Assembly (NCBI GenBank): GCA_964497615.1
Contig: CAZCEC010000030.1
Location: forward strand, 1-64,000
DNA length: 64,000 nt
Source of the DNA: CAZCEC01 sp964497615
Lineage (GTDB): Bacteria; Chloroflexota; Anaerolineae; Anaerolineales; UBA6663
Direction of reading: 5' to 3'
The translations under genes were made by a program, and so were the position numbers. Of this stretch, positions 1 to 8,215 are shown piece after piece; position 1 is the stretch's first letter; every line of letters starts with the position of its first letter. The notes beneath the pieces were generated by a model, which worked only from the letters and a program-made list of their open reading frames with translations, was not told where the DNA came from and did not search any database.

Positions 1-8
1 AAAAGCGA

Positions 9-50
9 GCAAACTATGCTTGCAAGTCGCGCGCAAACTATGGTTGAAAG
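9..50. repeat. Two 18-bp direct repeats upstream of parA
   Basis: GCAAACTATGCTTGCAAG (9-26) and GCAAACTATGGTTGAAAG (33-50) match at 16 of 18 positions and start 24 bp apart. They lie about 150 bp before the partition gene. Such repeats at a parAB locus could be ParB-binding sites, iterons or operator sites; the sequence alone does not say which. More copies may lie left of the window. Confidence 0.5.
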
Positions 51-138
51 GACATGTACTTTTGTCGCGTAGTACGGTTTACCCGCGCTTCTGTCAGCAT
101 CGCCTCAACCTGAACCCTGACCACCAACAAACCAAAGC

Positions 139-182
139 TGAGGAGGCCCTGAGGACTCTCTGCGTCGTCTATTAGTTAGGAT
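139..182 (+). promoter_or_regulatory. Candidate activated promoter of the parA-led operon
   Basis: TGAGGAGGC (139-147) and TGAGGACTC (150-158) are direct repeats with 11-bp periodicity, the usual layout of OmpR/PhoB-family binding sites. A candidate -10, TAGGAT (177-182), starts 18 bp after the second repeat, so the repeats take the place of a -35. The same arrangement occurs before the pilin gene at 11702-11745. The binding protein is inferred, most likely the response regulator at 29832-30572. Confidence 0.5.
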
Positions 183-201
183 AGACCGCGAAGGAGCTTC
201 C

Positions 202-1104
202 ATGCGCAAGATCGCATTCCTCTCTCAAAAAGGCGGCTGTGGCAAGACTACTACCTGCGTCAACATCGCTGCTGCACTGGCTGCGATTGGGCGTCGGGTC
301 CTAATCCTTGACCTTGACAGCAACGCCTGCGCATCACGGACTTTTGGGGCGCTCGAAAACCTCGAGACTTCGCTGGCGGCTGCACTGCTCGGTTTACGCC
401 CTCTGGCCGAGGTGGTGCGTCGCACAGAAATTGACAACCTTTGGCTCGTGCCAGGTGCCACCGATTTGCACAGCCTGGACGACGTTGAAGGCATCCTCGA
501 TCCCAGCCGGCGGGATGCGTATGGACGCCTCAGCCCCATTGCACTCAAGCTAGAACTGGCGCAGCTCGATGTGGCGCTGTTTGACTACGTTCTCCTCGAT
601 TGCCCAGGCGGGCATCCTTTCATTGAGCACCTAGTGCTGCTCGCTTGTGATGAGGTCATCATACCCACCGGGTTGTCTGTCTACGATCTGTATGCCGCCA
701 CACCAACAATGCACCTGATCTTGATGGCCCGGGAGGCCCGTGGCGACGACAAGCCTGAATTTCTCGGTTTTCTGCCGAATGGGGCAGGGCGCCGGGGCGT
801 TTCACGGCGTGTCCAAAACAAACTGGATCAGTATGCGTTGCCTTGCTTTACCCCGATCCGCCATTCCGATTTGATCAAGACGCTGGCCGGCATGCCCAGT
901 GTGCCCCAGCGCCTTATGGTGTTGGCCCGGCCCGACAGTGTAATCACAGCCAATTTTCATCAGGTTGCTGTGGAAATTGATCGAAAATCTGAACTCTTCC
1001 ACCTTGACGCTTCGAATGGCCACGAATCAAGCACTTTGCAGGGCGGCGGTGATCCGCCGCTGGGTGTGGAATTGGACGAGCCTATTGACTCGGATAGCCC
1101 GTAA
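202..1104 (+). CDS. parA: ParA-family partition ATPase
   Basis: A 300-residue P-loop ATPase of the ParA/MinD class. The N-terminus carries the deviant Walker A motif KGGCGKTT (residues 10-17), followed by the switch sequence DLDSNACAS and a Walker B-like strand LLDCPGG near residues 131-137. A good ribosome site (GAAGGAGC) precedes the ATG by 5 bases. ParA proteins move or position DNA cargo with a ParB partner, and a ParB-like gene lies just downstream with one small membrane gene between them. It is the first gene of the long element operon. The C-terminal 40 residues are polar and probably disordered. The role in segregating or stabilising the element is inferred from the family and context. 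Confidence 0.88.
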   Translation: MRKIAFLSQKGGCGKTTTCVNIAAALAAIGRRVLILDLDSNACASRTFGALENLETSLAAALLGLRPLAEVVRRTEIDNLWLVPGATDLHSLDDVEGILDPSRRDAYGRLSPIALKLELAQLDVALFDYVLLDCPGGHPFIEHLVLLACDEVIIPTGLSVYDLYAATPTMHLILMAREARGDDKPEFLGFLPNGAGRRGVSRRVQNKLDQYALPCFTPIRHSDLIKTLAGMPSVPQRLMVLARPDSVITANFHQVAVEIDRKSELFHLDASNGHESSTLQGGGDPPLGVELDEPIDSDSP

Positions 1105-1116
1105 GTGATACTATGC

Positions 1117-1146
1117 GCGCACTTGGGTATAAATACTAAAGTGCGC
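1117..1146. promoter_or_regulatory. Inverted repeat with GCGCACTT arms, candidate operator
   Basis: GCGCACTT (1117-1124) and its reverse complement AAGTGCGC (1139-1146) flank an AT-rich 14-bp spacer in the short gap after parA. The same GCGCACTT core occurs twice before the XRE regulator gene at 32283, so this may be a second site for that regulator. Confidence 0.45.
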
Positions 1147-1181
1147 ATGTGATAGTACTCTGGTAACAAGTGGGCAACCCT

Positions 1182-1529
1182 ATGCGTCTCATTGTGTGGA
1201 TTGTCACAGCGCTCGGCGCCTTCAGCTTCGCTTTCTTTCCCTTGGCGATGATCCCACTGGATGGGGTGCTTCCGTTAGCGGTTATTAGGAGCATTGTTTT
1301 GTGCTGGTGGCTCGCGATGCCGGTGTGGCTATGTCTGCCCCTGTCGCGCCTTGCGAGGCTTGGCGGCGTGGTGTGGTTCGCCGCGCTCAGCGGATTGTCC
1401 TGCCTCAGTCCCGCCCTCATTCTCGACGCCCGATTTCTCACCGTACTGTGGTTGCCGCTAGTCAGTCTCGTATGGTCCAGCGGCTACCGCATCTCGGCCA
1501 ACCTCTGGGAGCATGAGCATGACCGCTGA
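1182..1529 (+). CDS. Small membrane protein between parA and parB
   Basis: About 115 residues that are almost entirely hydrophobic, with roughly four predicted transmembrane segments (for example LIVWIVTALGAFSFAFF and VVWFAALSGLSCL) and a short charged C-terminus ending WEHEHDR. I chose the ATG at 1182; a GTG at 1170 in the same frame is possible. The end overlaps the following parB-like gene by 17 bases, so the two are translationally coupled. I do not recognise the family. Its place between parA and parB suggests a function tied to the element, perhaps tethering the partition machinery or the pilus to the membrane, but nothing in the sequence proves that. Confidence 0.6.
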   Translation: MRLIVWIVTALGAFSFAFFPLAMIPLDGVLPLAVIRSIVLCWWLAMPVWLCLPLSRLARLGGVVWFAALSGLSCLSPALILDARFLTVLWLPLVSLVWSSGYRISANLWEHEHDR

Positions 1530-2745
1530 ACTGCAACTCGGCGATGAATCGAAGCTCCACATGTCCAATCCGTTCGAGCGCCGGAATTTGAGGACCTTGC
1601 TTCCAAAGCCAACGGAAACGGACACCTTAGGCCAAGACGAATACCGGGATGTGCCACTGCCTGCTATCAGTGGTCAAAGTGGTATTCAAGTGCGGGCAGC
1701 TTTCGATGTCGATCACGATGAAGAAGACCGAGCATTGGTCGAGAGCCTGACCAGCGACGGCCAGCGGGTCCCAGTTCTGCTCGCTCAAACAGCGTCTGGT
1801 GACTCACCTCAATACACTTCCCTTGACGGGCACCGCCGGATTGCAGCTTTACGACACATTGGTCGCTCTCACGTTAAGGCGATCGTGGTCCACGCCGCGA
1901 CGCTTGAATACGACCTGATATCGCTTACCGCCAACGTCCGCAAACACCTAACCCCGCTGGAGATGGCCGAGGCGCTGGCTCGCCTAGAAACGCAGCACAG
2001 CCTCAAGCCCGACGACGTGGCGCGGCGCGTGGGCCTAACGCGCTCGTATGTATGGAGATTGCGCCGCTTGGTCAAAGCGCCGCCCGCCATCCGCGAGGCC
2101 GTCCAAGCCAATCGCATATCGGCCCATGTGGCCGTTGCCCTGCTCAAGGCTCCGGAAGAACATCAGCAGGCCGCTCTCGAATTAGCTGATAGCTACCAGC
2201 TCTCAGAGCCTCAGGTTGTGCGAGTTCTAGAAGAAAGCGCCAAACGCAAACTTACGCCGGACCAAGCCGCGCAGGCACTTCTCCTGATTGGTGCGCCCGA
2301 GAACAAGCCGGCGTCGGCTACCGAGCCCGCACAATCGCTGCCGGCATCGCCCGAGAAGCAGCAGAGCTTGAGCGATGGGCCCGGTGAGGCGACGCGCGAA
2401 GCTATTGTGAAATACGCCCTTGAGATCTTTCCAGAGGTTACTGAGGACCAGGCGGGCGGGGTGGCGGAGCTGGTCATTGATCAGCCTCAGCCCCACAAGC
2501 TAGCGAAAGCGGCGTGTCTCCTGATCCTTTCCAATTGGGAGCCGGTCAGGGCCGCTGAAGGCGCAGAGCTCTCGACGCATGATCCGCAGGTGCGGCGTGT
2601 AGTTGCCATGCTCGATCTGTGTCTGGAACTGGAAGGAATGCTGCGGAATGGAACCTATTCGCGCGAATGTGCACCGATGCTGGTGGGCCTCATGCGGCGC
2701 CTGTTGGCCACTAAGCGGCTCGCACTCAAGCTGGAAAAGGAGTAG
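1513..2745 (+). CDS. parB: ParB-like partition protein
   Basis: A 410-residue protein with ParB architecture. The N-terminal ParB/sulfiredoxin-type nucleotide-binding region contains the hallmark DGHRRIAALRHIG (around residues 104-116), followed by a helix-turn-helix (DDVARRVGLTRSYVWRLRRL, about residues 170-190) and a long variable C-terminal part. ParB proteins bind parS sites and, in many cases, hydrolyse CTP to spread along DNA, working with ParA. It overlaps the upstream membrane gene. An alternative ATG lies six bases downstream (1519) and fits the ribosome site GGGAG better. The insert with alanine and proline runs around residues 255-290 looks like a linker. Confidence 0.85.
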   Translation: MSMTAELQLGDESKLHMSNPFERRNLRTLLPKPTETDTLGQDEYRDVPLPAISGQSGIQVRAAFDVDHDEEDRALVESLTSDGQRVPVLLAQTASGDSPQYTSLDGHRRIAALRHIGRSHVKAIVVHAATLEYDLISLTANVRKHLTPLEMAEALARLETQHSLKPDDVARRVGLTRSYVWRLRRLVKAPPAIREAVQANRISAHVAVALLKAPEEHQQAALELADSYQLSEPQVVRVLEESAKRKLTPDQAAQALLLIGAPENKPASATEPAQSLPASPEKQQSLSDGPGEATREAIVKYALEIFPEVTEDQAGGVAELVIDQPQPHKLAKAACLLILSNWEPVRAAEGAELSTHDPQVRRVVAMLDLCLELEGMLRNGTYSRECAPMLVGLMRRLLATKRLALKLEKE

Positions 2746-2754
2746 GAAGCTCTA

Positions 2755-3714
2755 ATGCGCTCAACCTTACGATTGGTGATGGTAGGCTTCTTGGTGTTGT
2801 GGCCCGTTGCTTGTGGCGAGGCGACCGGCACCCCGGCCGAGCGCACCGCGCCTGTGCCCACAGCAATCGAAACACGGACCCCGGCGGTTGCGTCGCCGAC
2901 GGTTCCGACCGCCACCGCCTCGCCTACTTTAGCTCCCTCACCGAGCCCAACTGCAACCTTGGACCCAACTCGTTCAGCGGCCATGACGCTGGAGGCAATT
3001 CGCCTGGCAGTGACGGCCAGTGGCGTGCCCGAGGGTTCAATGGAATTCGAACAACAGGTTGCTGCGACCCGCTGTGCCGTCCTGCCGCCACCGACAGCGA
3101 CGCCTTTACCTTGGCAACTGTCCCCCCAACAACCGTACTTGATAGGGGCCAACTGCCTTGGTAGCGATCTTCCCGGCATGGGCACACGCATCTGGCAGGA
3201 CGGCGTCTGGATCGAAGCTGACGGCTTTCTATTTGCAGACCCCGCGGATCTTGAAGCCGCGCGGCAGCGCTACCTGGCGTTTCTGGGCGTGATTTCGTTC
3301 ACAGAAAGCCCGCCGGACGATGGTCTTGCCGTGGCCTTGGCTGAGTTGATGGACTCCACTGGCGTTTTACCCTCTCCAGATAGCTGCCTGGCCGACGACA
3401 TATCCAACCAAGTGGATGCGCTTGTGGAAGGCGGCCAATATGTGCGTCTGACTTTCCAGGAGCCGATCCAATGGGGGGACGATTACTACCTGCTCATTTC
3501 GCAAGGCGATATTCGGCTTGCACTCCCTTGGTCGACTGGCCCCGTTCTCCAGGAGCTCATGACAGTCACGACTAACGCGCCCGCCAAGCAAGCCCTGCTG
3601 CCTGGCCTATCGGGCACGGCTCGCCTGGAATTCGACACAATTGCCGGGCAGTGGAAAGTAGCAGACGACGCTGGCGGTTACTACTGCCAGGCGCTGCCAC
3701 TTTTCGTCGAGTAG
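2755..3714 (+). CDS. Putative lipoprotein with Thr/Pro-rich linker
   Basis: 319 residues. A hydrophobic signal sequence ends in PVAC, a weak lipobox, then come about 60 residues rich in Thr, Pro, Ala and Ser (TPTVPTATASPTLAPS type), and then a globular domain with an acidic, aromatic-rich C-terminal half. Such linkers are common in surface proteins of Chloroflexota. It starts ten bases after parB and is followed at once by a TadG-like pilus gene, so it is probably exported and tied to the pilus or secretion machine. No known domain is recognised. Confidence 0.65.
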   Translation: MRSTLRLVMVGFLVLWPVACGEATGTPAERTAPVPTAIETRTPAVASPTVPTATASPTLAPSPSPTATLDPTRSAAMTLEAIRLAVTASGVPEGSMEFEQQVAATRCAVLPPPTATPLPWQLSPQQPYLIGANCLGSDLPGMGTRIWQDGVWIEADGFLFADPADLEAARQRYLAFLGVISFTESPPDDGLAVALAELMDSTGVLPSPDSCLADDISNQVDALVEGGQYVRLTFQEPIQWGDDYYLLISQGDIRLALPWSTGPVLQELMTVTTNAPAKQALLPGLSGTARLEFDTIAGQWKVADDAGGYYCQALPLFVE

Positions 3715-3724
3715 GCGGTTACCC

Positions 3725-4177
3725 ATGTCAATCATCAAGCCCCACACCCATCGGCTGAAGGCCAATCACGGGCAAATAGCGGTCATGTTTGCGCTTCTCC
3801 TGCCTGTGCTGCTTGGAGTAGTCGGTCTCGTAGTGGATGGCGGCCTGGCAATGATTCAGTATCGCCGGGGCCAAGTCACGGTGGATAGCGCTGCGCTGGC
3901 TGCAGCAACGCAGCTAGACGAAGACGGATTCATTGCTAGCAACATTGTGGAGCTAGCCTCCTCCGATGCCTATTTCGCTGCACTGCGCTACGCAGCCGAG
4001 AACGGCCAAGGCCACGTATCGATCACCGGAATCAACATCTCTAGCACACAGGTGGCTGTGTTCGGCACTGTCACTTCGCCTACGATTTTCATGCGCATCT
4101 TTGGCATCGGCCAAGTACGTATGCACCTCTTTGCCACTTCTGAACTCAAGTATGGGATTACGGAGGAAGGCCAATGA
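3725..4177 (+). CDS. TadE/TadG-like pilus assembly protein
   Basis: 150 residues. After a short basic leader comes HGQIAVMFALLLPVLLGVVG, matching the N-terminal signature of Flp pilus-assembly TadE/G-like proteins (G-x-x-A/V-x-x-F/A-A-L-L-L-P), then one transmembrane helix and an alanine-rich extracellular part (RRGQVTVDSAALAAATQL) that also fits the family. In Tad systems these pseudopilins are processed by the prepilin peptidase and sit at or near the pilus base. The 3' end overlaps the next gene by four bases (ATGA). Confidence 0.75.
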   Translation: MSIIKPHTHRLKANHGQIAVMFALLLPVLLGVVGLVVDGGLAMIQYRRGQVTVDSAALAAATQLDEDGFIASNIVELASSDAYFAALRYAAENGQGHVSITGINISSTQVAVFGTVTSPTIFMRIFGIGQVRMHLFATSELKYGITEEGQ

Positions 4178-5313
4178 GACATGCAATGGGAGGCCGGCAC
4201 CCATCCGCGAAGGCAGCACAGCTACGTTTGGTTATGTTCTTGGCGGCGGGCACTCTGGCCCTGATCGTTTGGTCCTTCAGCACACTGTCGGTACAGGCTG
4301 CACAACTAGCACCTACAGCCACGCCGACACCAGACTGTCCCGCAGGTGAGTTTTGGGACCCTTACATGATGCGCTGCGTGCTGATCAAGCGGGAATGCCC
4401 AGCGGGACGGATTGACGTGAATGGTGATGGCACGGTCTGCGAGGCCATCGATCCGGTGGCTTCTCCCAGCTATTGTCTGGCCTGGCCGTCTGGGCCGGCA
4501 CTCCCCGCTTTAGGCGCGGTGGAATGTGCTCTGCCCCTTCAAGCCGGAGGTGTATCCCTGCGCCTCAGCGGCTCAGTTGGATGCCTAAACGTGACTCGGC
4601 GCCCGTTCCCTCGGGCAATGGTGAATATCCCAGTCGAATATCGGGTGACCGCCATTCTCCCGCCGGCCCAGCTTTCGGGCATTGCCTTTGGCGACCCGGG
4701 CAGTTACCGCCTGTCCGCCACAGACCCATGGGCAACGGAAGGTCTCTACTTGCATGAGCGGTACGGTGCTGTTTCGACGGATAGCTACGGCCAACCAGCT
4801 TTTGATACCCGGGCACTGCTGGCCGGTGATGTCCACCCGTACCCGAGTGTTAATAACGTTCGGGCACGGCTGGAGTTCAAGATGGCCACGGCCGCAGATG
4901 CGCTCACCTGGTCGACGGCCGGTTTCCCTCACCCATTCCATGGCGGACTGAGCGATTGGGCTAAGACCACGTACGCACGGTCAAGCTATCCTTTGCCTGG
5001 TAGCGCGGATTACATCTCATCGCTCGGGCCAGCCTTGAATGGTACGAACTCGCTCCCGGCCTTCAAGGTCACCGTCCAATCGCGGTGGGACCTGTACTTT
5101 TACGCCGAGTGGGATGAATTCGCGGTGAACGACGTTCACGCCTATGTTCTGACTGGCCATCGTCAGACTGAGGTTCGCGTGGGGGCTACCTACACCAGCT
5201 TCAGAGCGTGGGATATCCGCCAAAATCTCACTGGTGCGGCCGGTATTTACTGCAACGCAGCGCAGGGCTACCTCCCGATCCCCGTTATCGAAGCGCAGAC
5301 GGTGCTGCGATGA
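4174..5313 (+). CDS. Exported protein of unknown function
   Basis: 379 residues. An N-terminal basic stretch and a hydrophobic helix (LVMFLAAGTLALIVWSFSTL) predict a signal or anchor, followed by a short PTATPTP linker and a Cys-containing segment (DCPAGEFWDPYMMRCVLIKRECPAG) with six nearby cysteines able to form disulfides. The rest is beta-rich and polar. It overlaps its neighbours by ATGA at both ends, so it belongs to the pilus operon. No family is recognised. Possible roles are an adhesin or tip protein of the pilus, or a surface component of the transfer apparatus; both are inference from position only. Confidence 0.65.
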   Translation: MRHAMGGRHPSAKAAQLRLVMFLAAGTLALIVWSFSTLSVQAAQLAPTATPTPDCPAGEFWDPYMMRCVLIKRECPAGRIDVNGDGTVCEAIDPVASPSYCLAWPSGPALPALGAVECALPLQAGGVSLRLSGSVGCLNVTRRPFPRAMVNIPVEYRVTAILPPAQLSGIAFGDPGSYRLSATDPWATEGLYLHERYGAVSTDSYGQPAFDTRALLAGDVHPYPSVNNVRARLEFKMATAADALTWSTAGFPHPFHGGLSDWAKTTYARSSYPLPGSADYISSLGPALNGTNSLPAFKVTVQSRWDLYFYAEWDEFAVNDVHAYVLTGHRQTEVRVGATYTSFRAWDIRQNLTGAAGIYCNAAQGYLPIPVIEAQTVLR

Positions 5314-5705
5314 GTGACACTTTGCATGCCTACGCGGAGGCCATCGAGGTAGTGGGTCTCAGTCCTGAGCGGCAAACGCGTCTGTTGGACCACATTGTGA
5401 GCCTAAACGAGGCAATGCCATCTGCCGAGCCAATTTCGCCGGCGGTTGCTCGCAGCGCGGCGGCGTTGTTGGCGGCAGATCCAGTACGACTGTCAGGGCC
5501 GACTGCCGTTGCGCAGGCAGAGGCGCTTTCCCGATCGGGGAAGGTGGGGCCGGCCCTGATGCAGATCCAGGCCAGTTTGATGGTTCTTCAGGAGCTGGCT
5601 GCCATTCCAGAGTTGGCGCTCACGGCGCCACACCGGCCAGCGCTCAGGCGCATCTTATGGAATCTGGTCGAGGAAACGTCGGAGCTCCTCGCGCGAATGG
5701 GTTGA
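5310..5705 (+). CDS. Small helical protein of unknown function
   Basis: 131 residues, soluble and mostly alpha-helical by composition (Ala, Leu, Glu and Arg rich), with no signal peptide or transmembrane segment. I chose the ATG at 5310, which overlaps the stop of the preceding gene (ATGA), over longer upstream starts that would run through that gene. It lies between an exported protein and CpaB. I do not recognise it. A cytoplasmic regulator or assembly factor for the Tad pilus is possible but unproven. Confidence 0.55.
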   Translation: MSDTLHAYAEAIEVVGLSPERQTRLLDHIVSLNEAMPSAEPISPAVARSAAALLAADPVRLSGPTAVAQAEALSRSGKVGPALMQIQASLMVLQELAAIPELALTAPHRPALRRILWNLVEETSELLARMG

Positions 5706-5745
5706 TTCAACGAGCGACGCTACGGCGTCAAAGGAGGTTGGTTGC

Positions 5746-6795
5746 ATGTCGAAACGGAATTCGGCGGTTATTGTCCTGGCTATTATCCTGATGGTGGGTG
5801 GTTTCCTGGGAGTTCTTTTCATCGGTCAGTTTGTCAATCCCGCGCCGGTGCCAGTGGCGGTGGCAGTGCTCGATATCCCGGCCGGCACCACCTTGACGTC
5901 CGACATGGTCGCCATCGACAGCGTCAATATGGACCCCAAGGTGATTGCTGGGCTAGTTCTCGAAGGCGAGCTGGCGGGCTATGTGGGCGGCGTGGTGGTT
6001 GAACCGATCCATGCCTATCAACCGGTACAAAAGGCCGCAATCAGCGTATCTGGCAACCCGGCGTCGGCTAACCGGTTAGCGCTCGCGCTCTCTGACCCTA
6101 GCCTGATCGCGATGGTCGTGCCCGTCAACGTCGGCACTGCGCCCGATGCGATCGTGGAAGGCGACTATGTGGACTTGAATTTCGGGGTAGGCTCAACAAC
6201 GGCCTTTGGCGGCATGCTATCTACCGCGCCGACCGAAGCACCATTTGCTACCGGCTTCGGGGCTGTAAATGAACCCCGTGCTGATGTCGCGGTTGAGCTC
6301 GTCGTCAGCCCGACACCTACGCCTGAACCCCTATTGATATTGCCGGTAGCGAAGACTGTTGTGCGCAGTGCACAGGTGATGGCTGTCATCCGAGAAGAGC
6401 GGGCAACGACTGTCCAAAGCGATCCTGGCGCCGAAGCTCGAACGGTCCCTGTCAAAGGCAAGGTCATTGCCTTGGTAGTAGCGATTCCGCGCGAGGCACA
6501 AGAGTTGCTCCAATTTGCCATCGATAACGGCACGGTGCGTGTGGCCCTGCTGTCGGCTCAGCTCGCGGATCATTCGACCGCCGAAGGCCCATCGCTGGGT
6601 ATGACCTGGAACGACCTTGTGGCGCTTGTCCGCATGGAGCGCGCAGCCGCTTTGGCAACCGGGCTGCCGGCGGACGTATATGGGCCGGGGGCCTATGCGG
6701 TCGAGGCCACGATCAATGCGGCGACCCGGGCCGCGAGGCCGACCATTCCACCTGGCACTCCGTCCGCTACCCCGCTGCAGACACTCACACCCTAA
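5746..6795 (+). CDS. cpaB: CpaB/RcpC-like Flp pilus assembly protein
   Basis: 349 residues. An N-terminal membrane anchor (AVIVLAIILMVGGFLGVLFI) is followed by an SAF-type domain with the typical opening VPVAVAVLDIPAGTTLTSDMV, then a Pro/Thr-rich insert near residue 190 and a C-terminal beta domain (KGKVIALVVAIPREAQELLQFA) typical of RcpC/CpaB. In Gram-negative Tad systems this periplasmic protein works with the secretin; no secretin gene is seen here, consistent with a single-membrane envelope. A ribosome site (AAAGGAGG) lies ten bases before the ATG. Confidence 0.8.
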   Translation: MSKRNSAVIVLAIILMVGGFLGVLFIGQFVNPAPVPVAVAVLDIPAGTTLTSDMVAIDSVNMDPKVIAGLVLEGELAGYVGGVVVEPIHAYQPVQKAAISVSGNPASANRLALALSDPSLIAMVVPVNVGTAPDAIVEGDYVDLNFGVGSTTAFGGMLSTAPTEAPFATGFGAVNEPRADVAVELVVSPTPTPEPLLILPVAKTVVRSAQVMAVIREERATTVQSDPGAEARTVPVKGKVIALVVAIPREAQELLQFAIDNGTVRVALLSAQLADHSTAEGPSLGMTWNDLVALVRMERAAALATGLPADVYGPGAYAVEATINAATRAARPTIPPGTPSATPLQTLTP

Positions 6796-6808
6796 TCTCG
6801 AGGCCAAA

Positions 6809-8215
6809 ATGCTCAAAACCCTGCTGAAACGCGGAACCGACGAGGTTGCCGAGGCCACTGCCTTGGGTGTTGTCATCGCCGCACCGCCTGAACTCTTCCA
6901 ACCGTTTTTGGCTCTGGGCGGCGGTGACCAGCATGTACATATTCTAGCGACGACCCGCGATGCCGCGGACCTGGCCGGCGATGTGCAAGCCTACCGCCCT
7001 CAGGTGGTCCTGCTCTCCCCGGAAGTGCGTGGCTATTCACCAGAACTTGTCGCGCAACTGGTCAATTGGCCCGAGTTCCCTATCGCCGTCATTGGCCTGG
7101 TGCCACCAAACGGCAATTGGGGCGCGGAAATGTCAGCGCAGGGTGCTACGGCTTTCTATACAACTCCGGTCACGCCGGCCATTGTGTCGCAGTTCGACCG
7201 TCAGGCGCGCCTGCTCTTCGAGCAGGCGCGTCAGACTTGGAACGCGCCCGTCGCGGCCGCTGGCATCCCTCGCCAGGTAGCGGAGGCTGTAGGCGCGACT
7301 GGTTACGCCTACCGAACGGGCGTCATCGCCTTTTGGTCAACCAAAGGCGGCGATGGCAAGACAACGTTGGCGGTCAACGTGGCCTGCCTGCTCTCACAGG
7401 TGGCAGGTAAGAAAGTGCTGCTAGTCGACGGCGACATGAACTGCGGTCGCGCGGCCTTGCATCTAAACATGCAGCCAGACCAAAACACGCTGCTGCACTT
7501 GGCCAGCGACTATGCCGGTGCCGATGGTCAACTTACCGGCAAGATGCTGCGCCGTCGGGTTGTTGGCGCGGATCGCCACCTAGACGCGCGCACGCGCGTC
7601 GTCGAGAGCCGATTGGACGTGCTGTTTGGCATCACGAAGATTCAACAGGCCAGCGCGCCGGAGCTGCATGGCCGACAAGGCCAGCAGTTCATGGGCGACC
7701 TATTGCGCTTGGCGCGGGAACTCTACGACTTTGTCATCGTCGATCTGGGCTCCAGTACCCAGATGGGACCGCACTTTGGCGCACTGACCGCTGCCGACAT
7801 TGTGGTCCTCATCTGTACTTCGGACCGCACCAGCCTCTTCCACAACCGCGCCACGCTGCAGTCACTGACGGCCGAGGCCGACCTGCGTGCCGATAAGTTC
7901 AAGTTGGTCATTAACCGGTATGACCAGGCCGACCGCATTGACCTCAAAGACGCCGCCAGTTTCATGGGCATGCCCATCTTCGCCACGGTGCCCGAAGACC
8001 GTAGTCGCGCGGTGATCGCTGCCGTGAACGAGGGCCGGCCCTTTGTTCTCCAGCACATGGGCAAAAACACGCCGGAAACCGAAGCCACTTTGAAGGGTTT
8101 CCTGGCCATTACCGAAGAGATCTTCCCGCCGATTGGAGCCATCATCAAAGCGCGGGCCAGTCAGAATGGGCGCCGGCCGCGCTTCTCCTTTGGCCGAGGA
8201 GGATCGCAGCGATGA
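6809..8215 (+). CDS. cpaE: CpaE/TadZ-like pilus localisation ATPase
   Basis: 468 residues. The first part resembles a degenerate receiver domain (HILATTRDAADLAGDVQAYR, then PQVVLLSPEV), and the second is a ParA/MinD-like ATPase with Walker A STKGGDGKTT near residues 177-186 and VIVDLGSS as the Walker B strand. This two-domain layout defines TadZ/CpaE, which marks the cell site where the Tad pilus is assembled. The start chosen at 6809 follows the cpaB stop by 13 bases; a longer reading would overlap cpaB. The gene overlaps cpaF by four bases. Confidence 0.85.
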   Translation: MLKTLLKRGTDEVAEATALGVVIAAPPELFQPFLALGGGDQHVHILATTRDAADLAGDVQAYRPQVVLLSPEVRGYSPELVAQLVNWPEFPIAVIGLVPPNGNWGAEMSAQGATAFYTTPVTPAIVSQFDRQARLLFEQARQTWNAPVAAAGIPRQVAEAVGATGYAYRTGVIAFWSTKGGDGKTTLAVNVACLLSQVAGKKVLLVDGDMNCGRAALHLNMQPDQNTLLHLASDYAGADGQLTGKMLRRRVVGADRHLDARTRVVESRLDVLFGITKIQQASAPELHGRQGQQFMGDLLRLARELYDFVIVDLGSSTQMGPHFGALTAADIVVLICTSDRTSLFHNRATLQSLTAEADLRADKFKLVINRYDQADRIDLKDAASFMGMPIFATVPEDRSRAVIAAVNEGRPFVLQHMGKNTPETEATLKGFLAITEEIFPPIGAIIKARASQNGRRPRFSFGRGGSQR

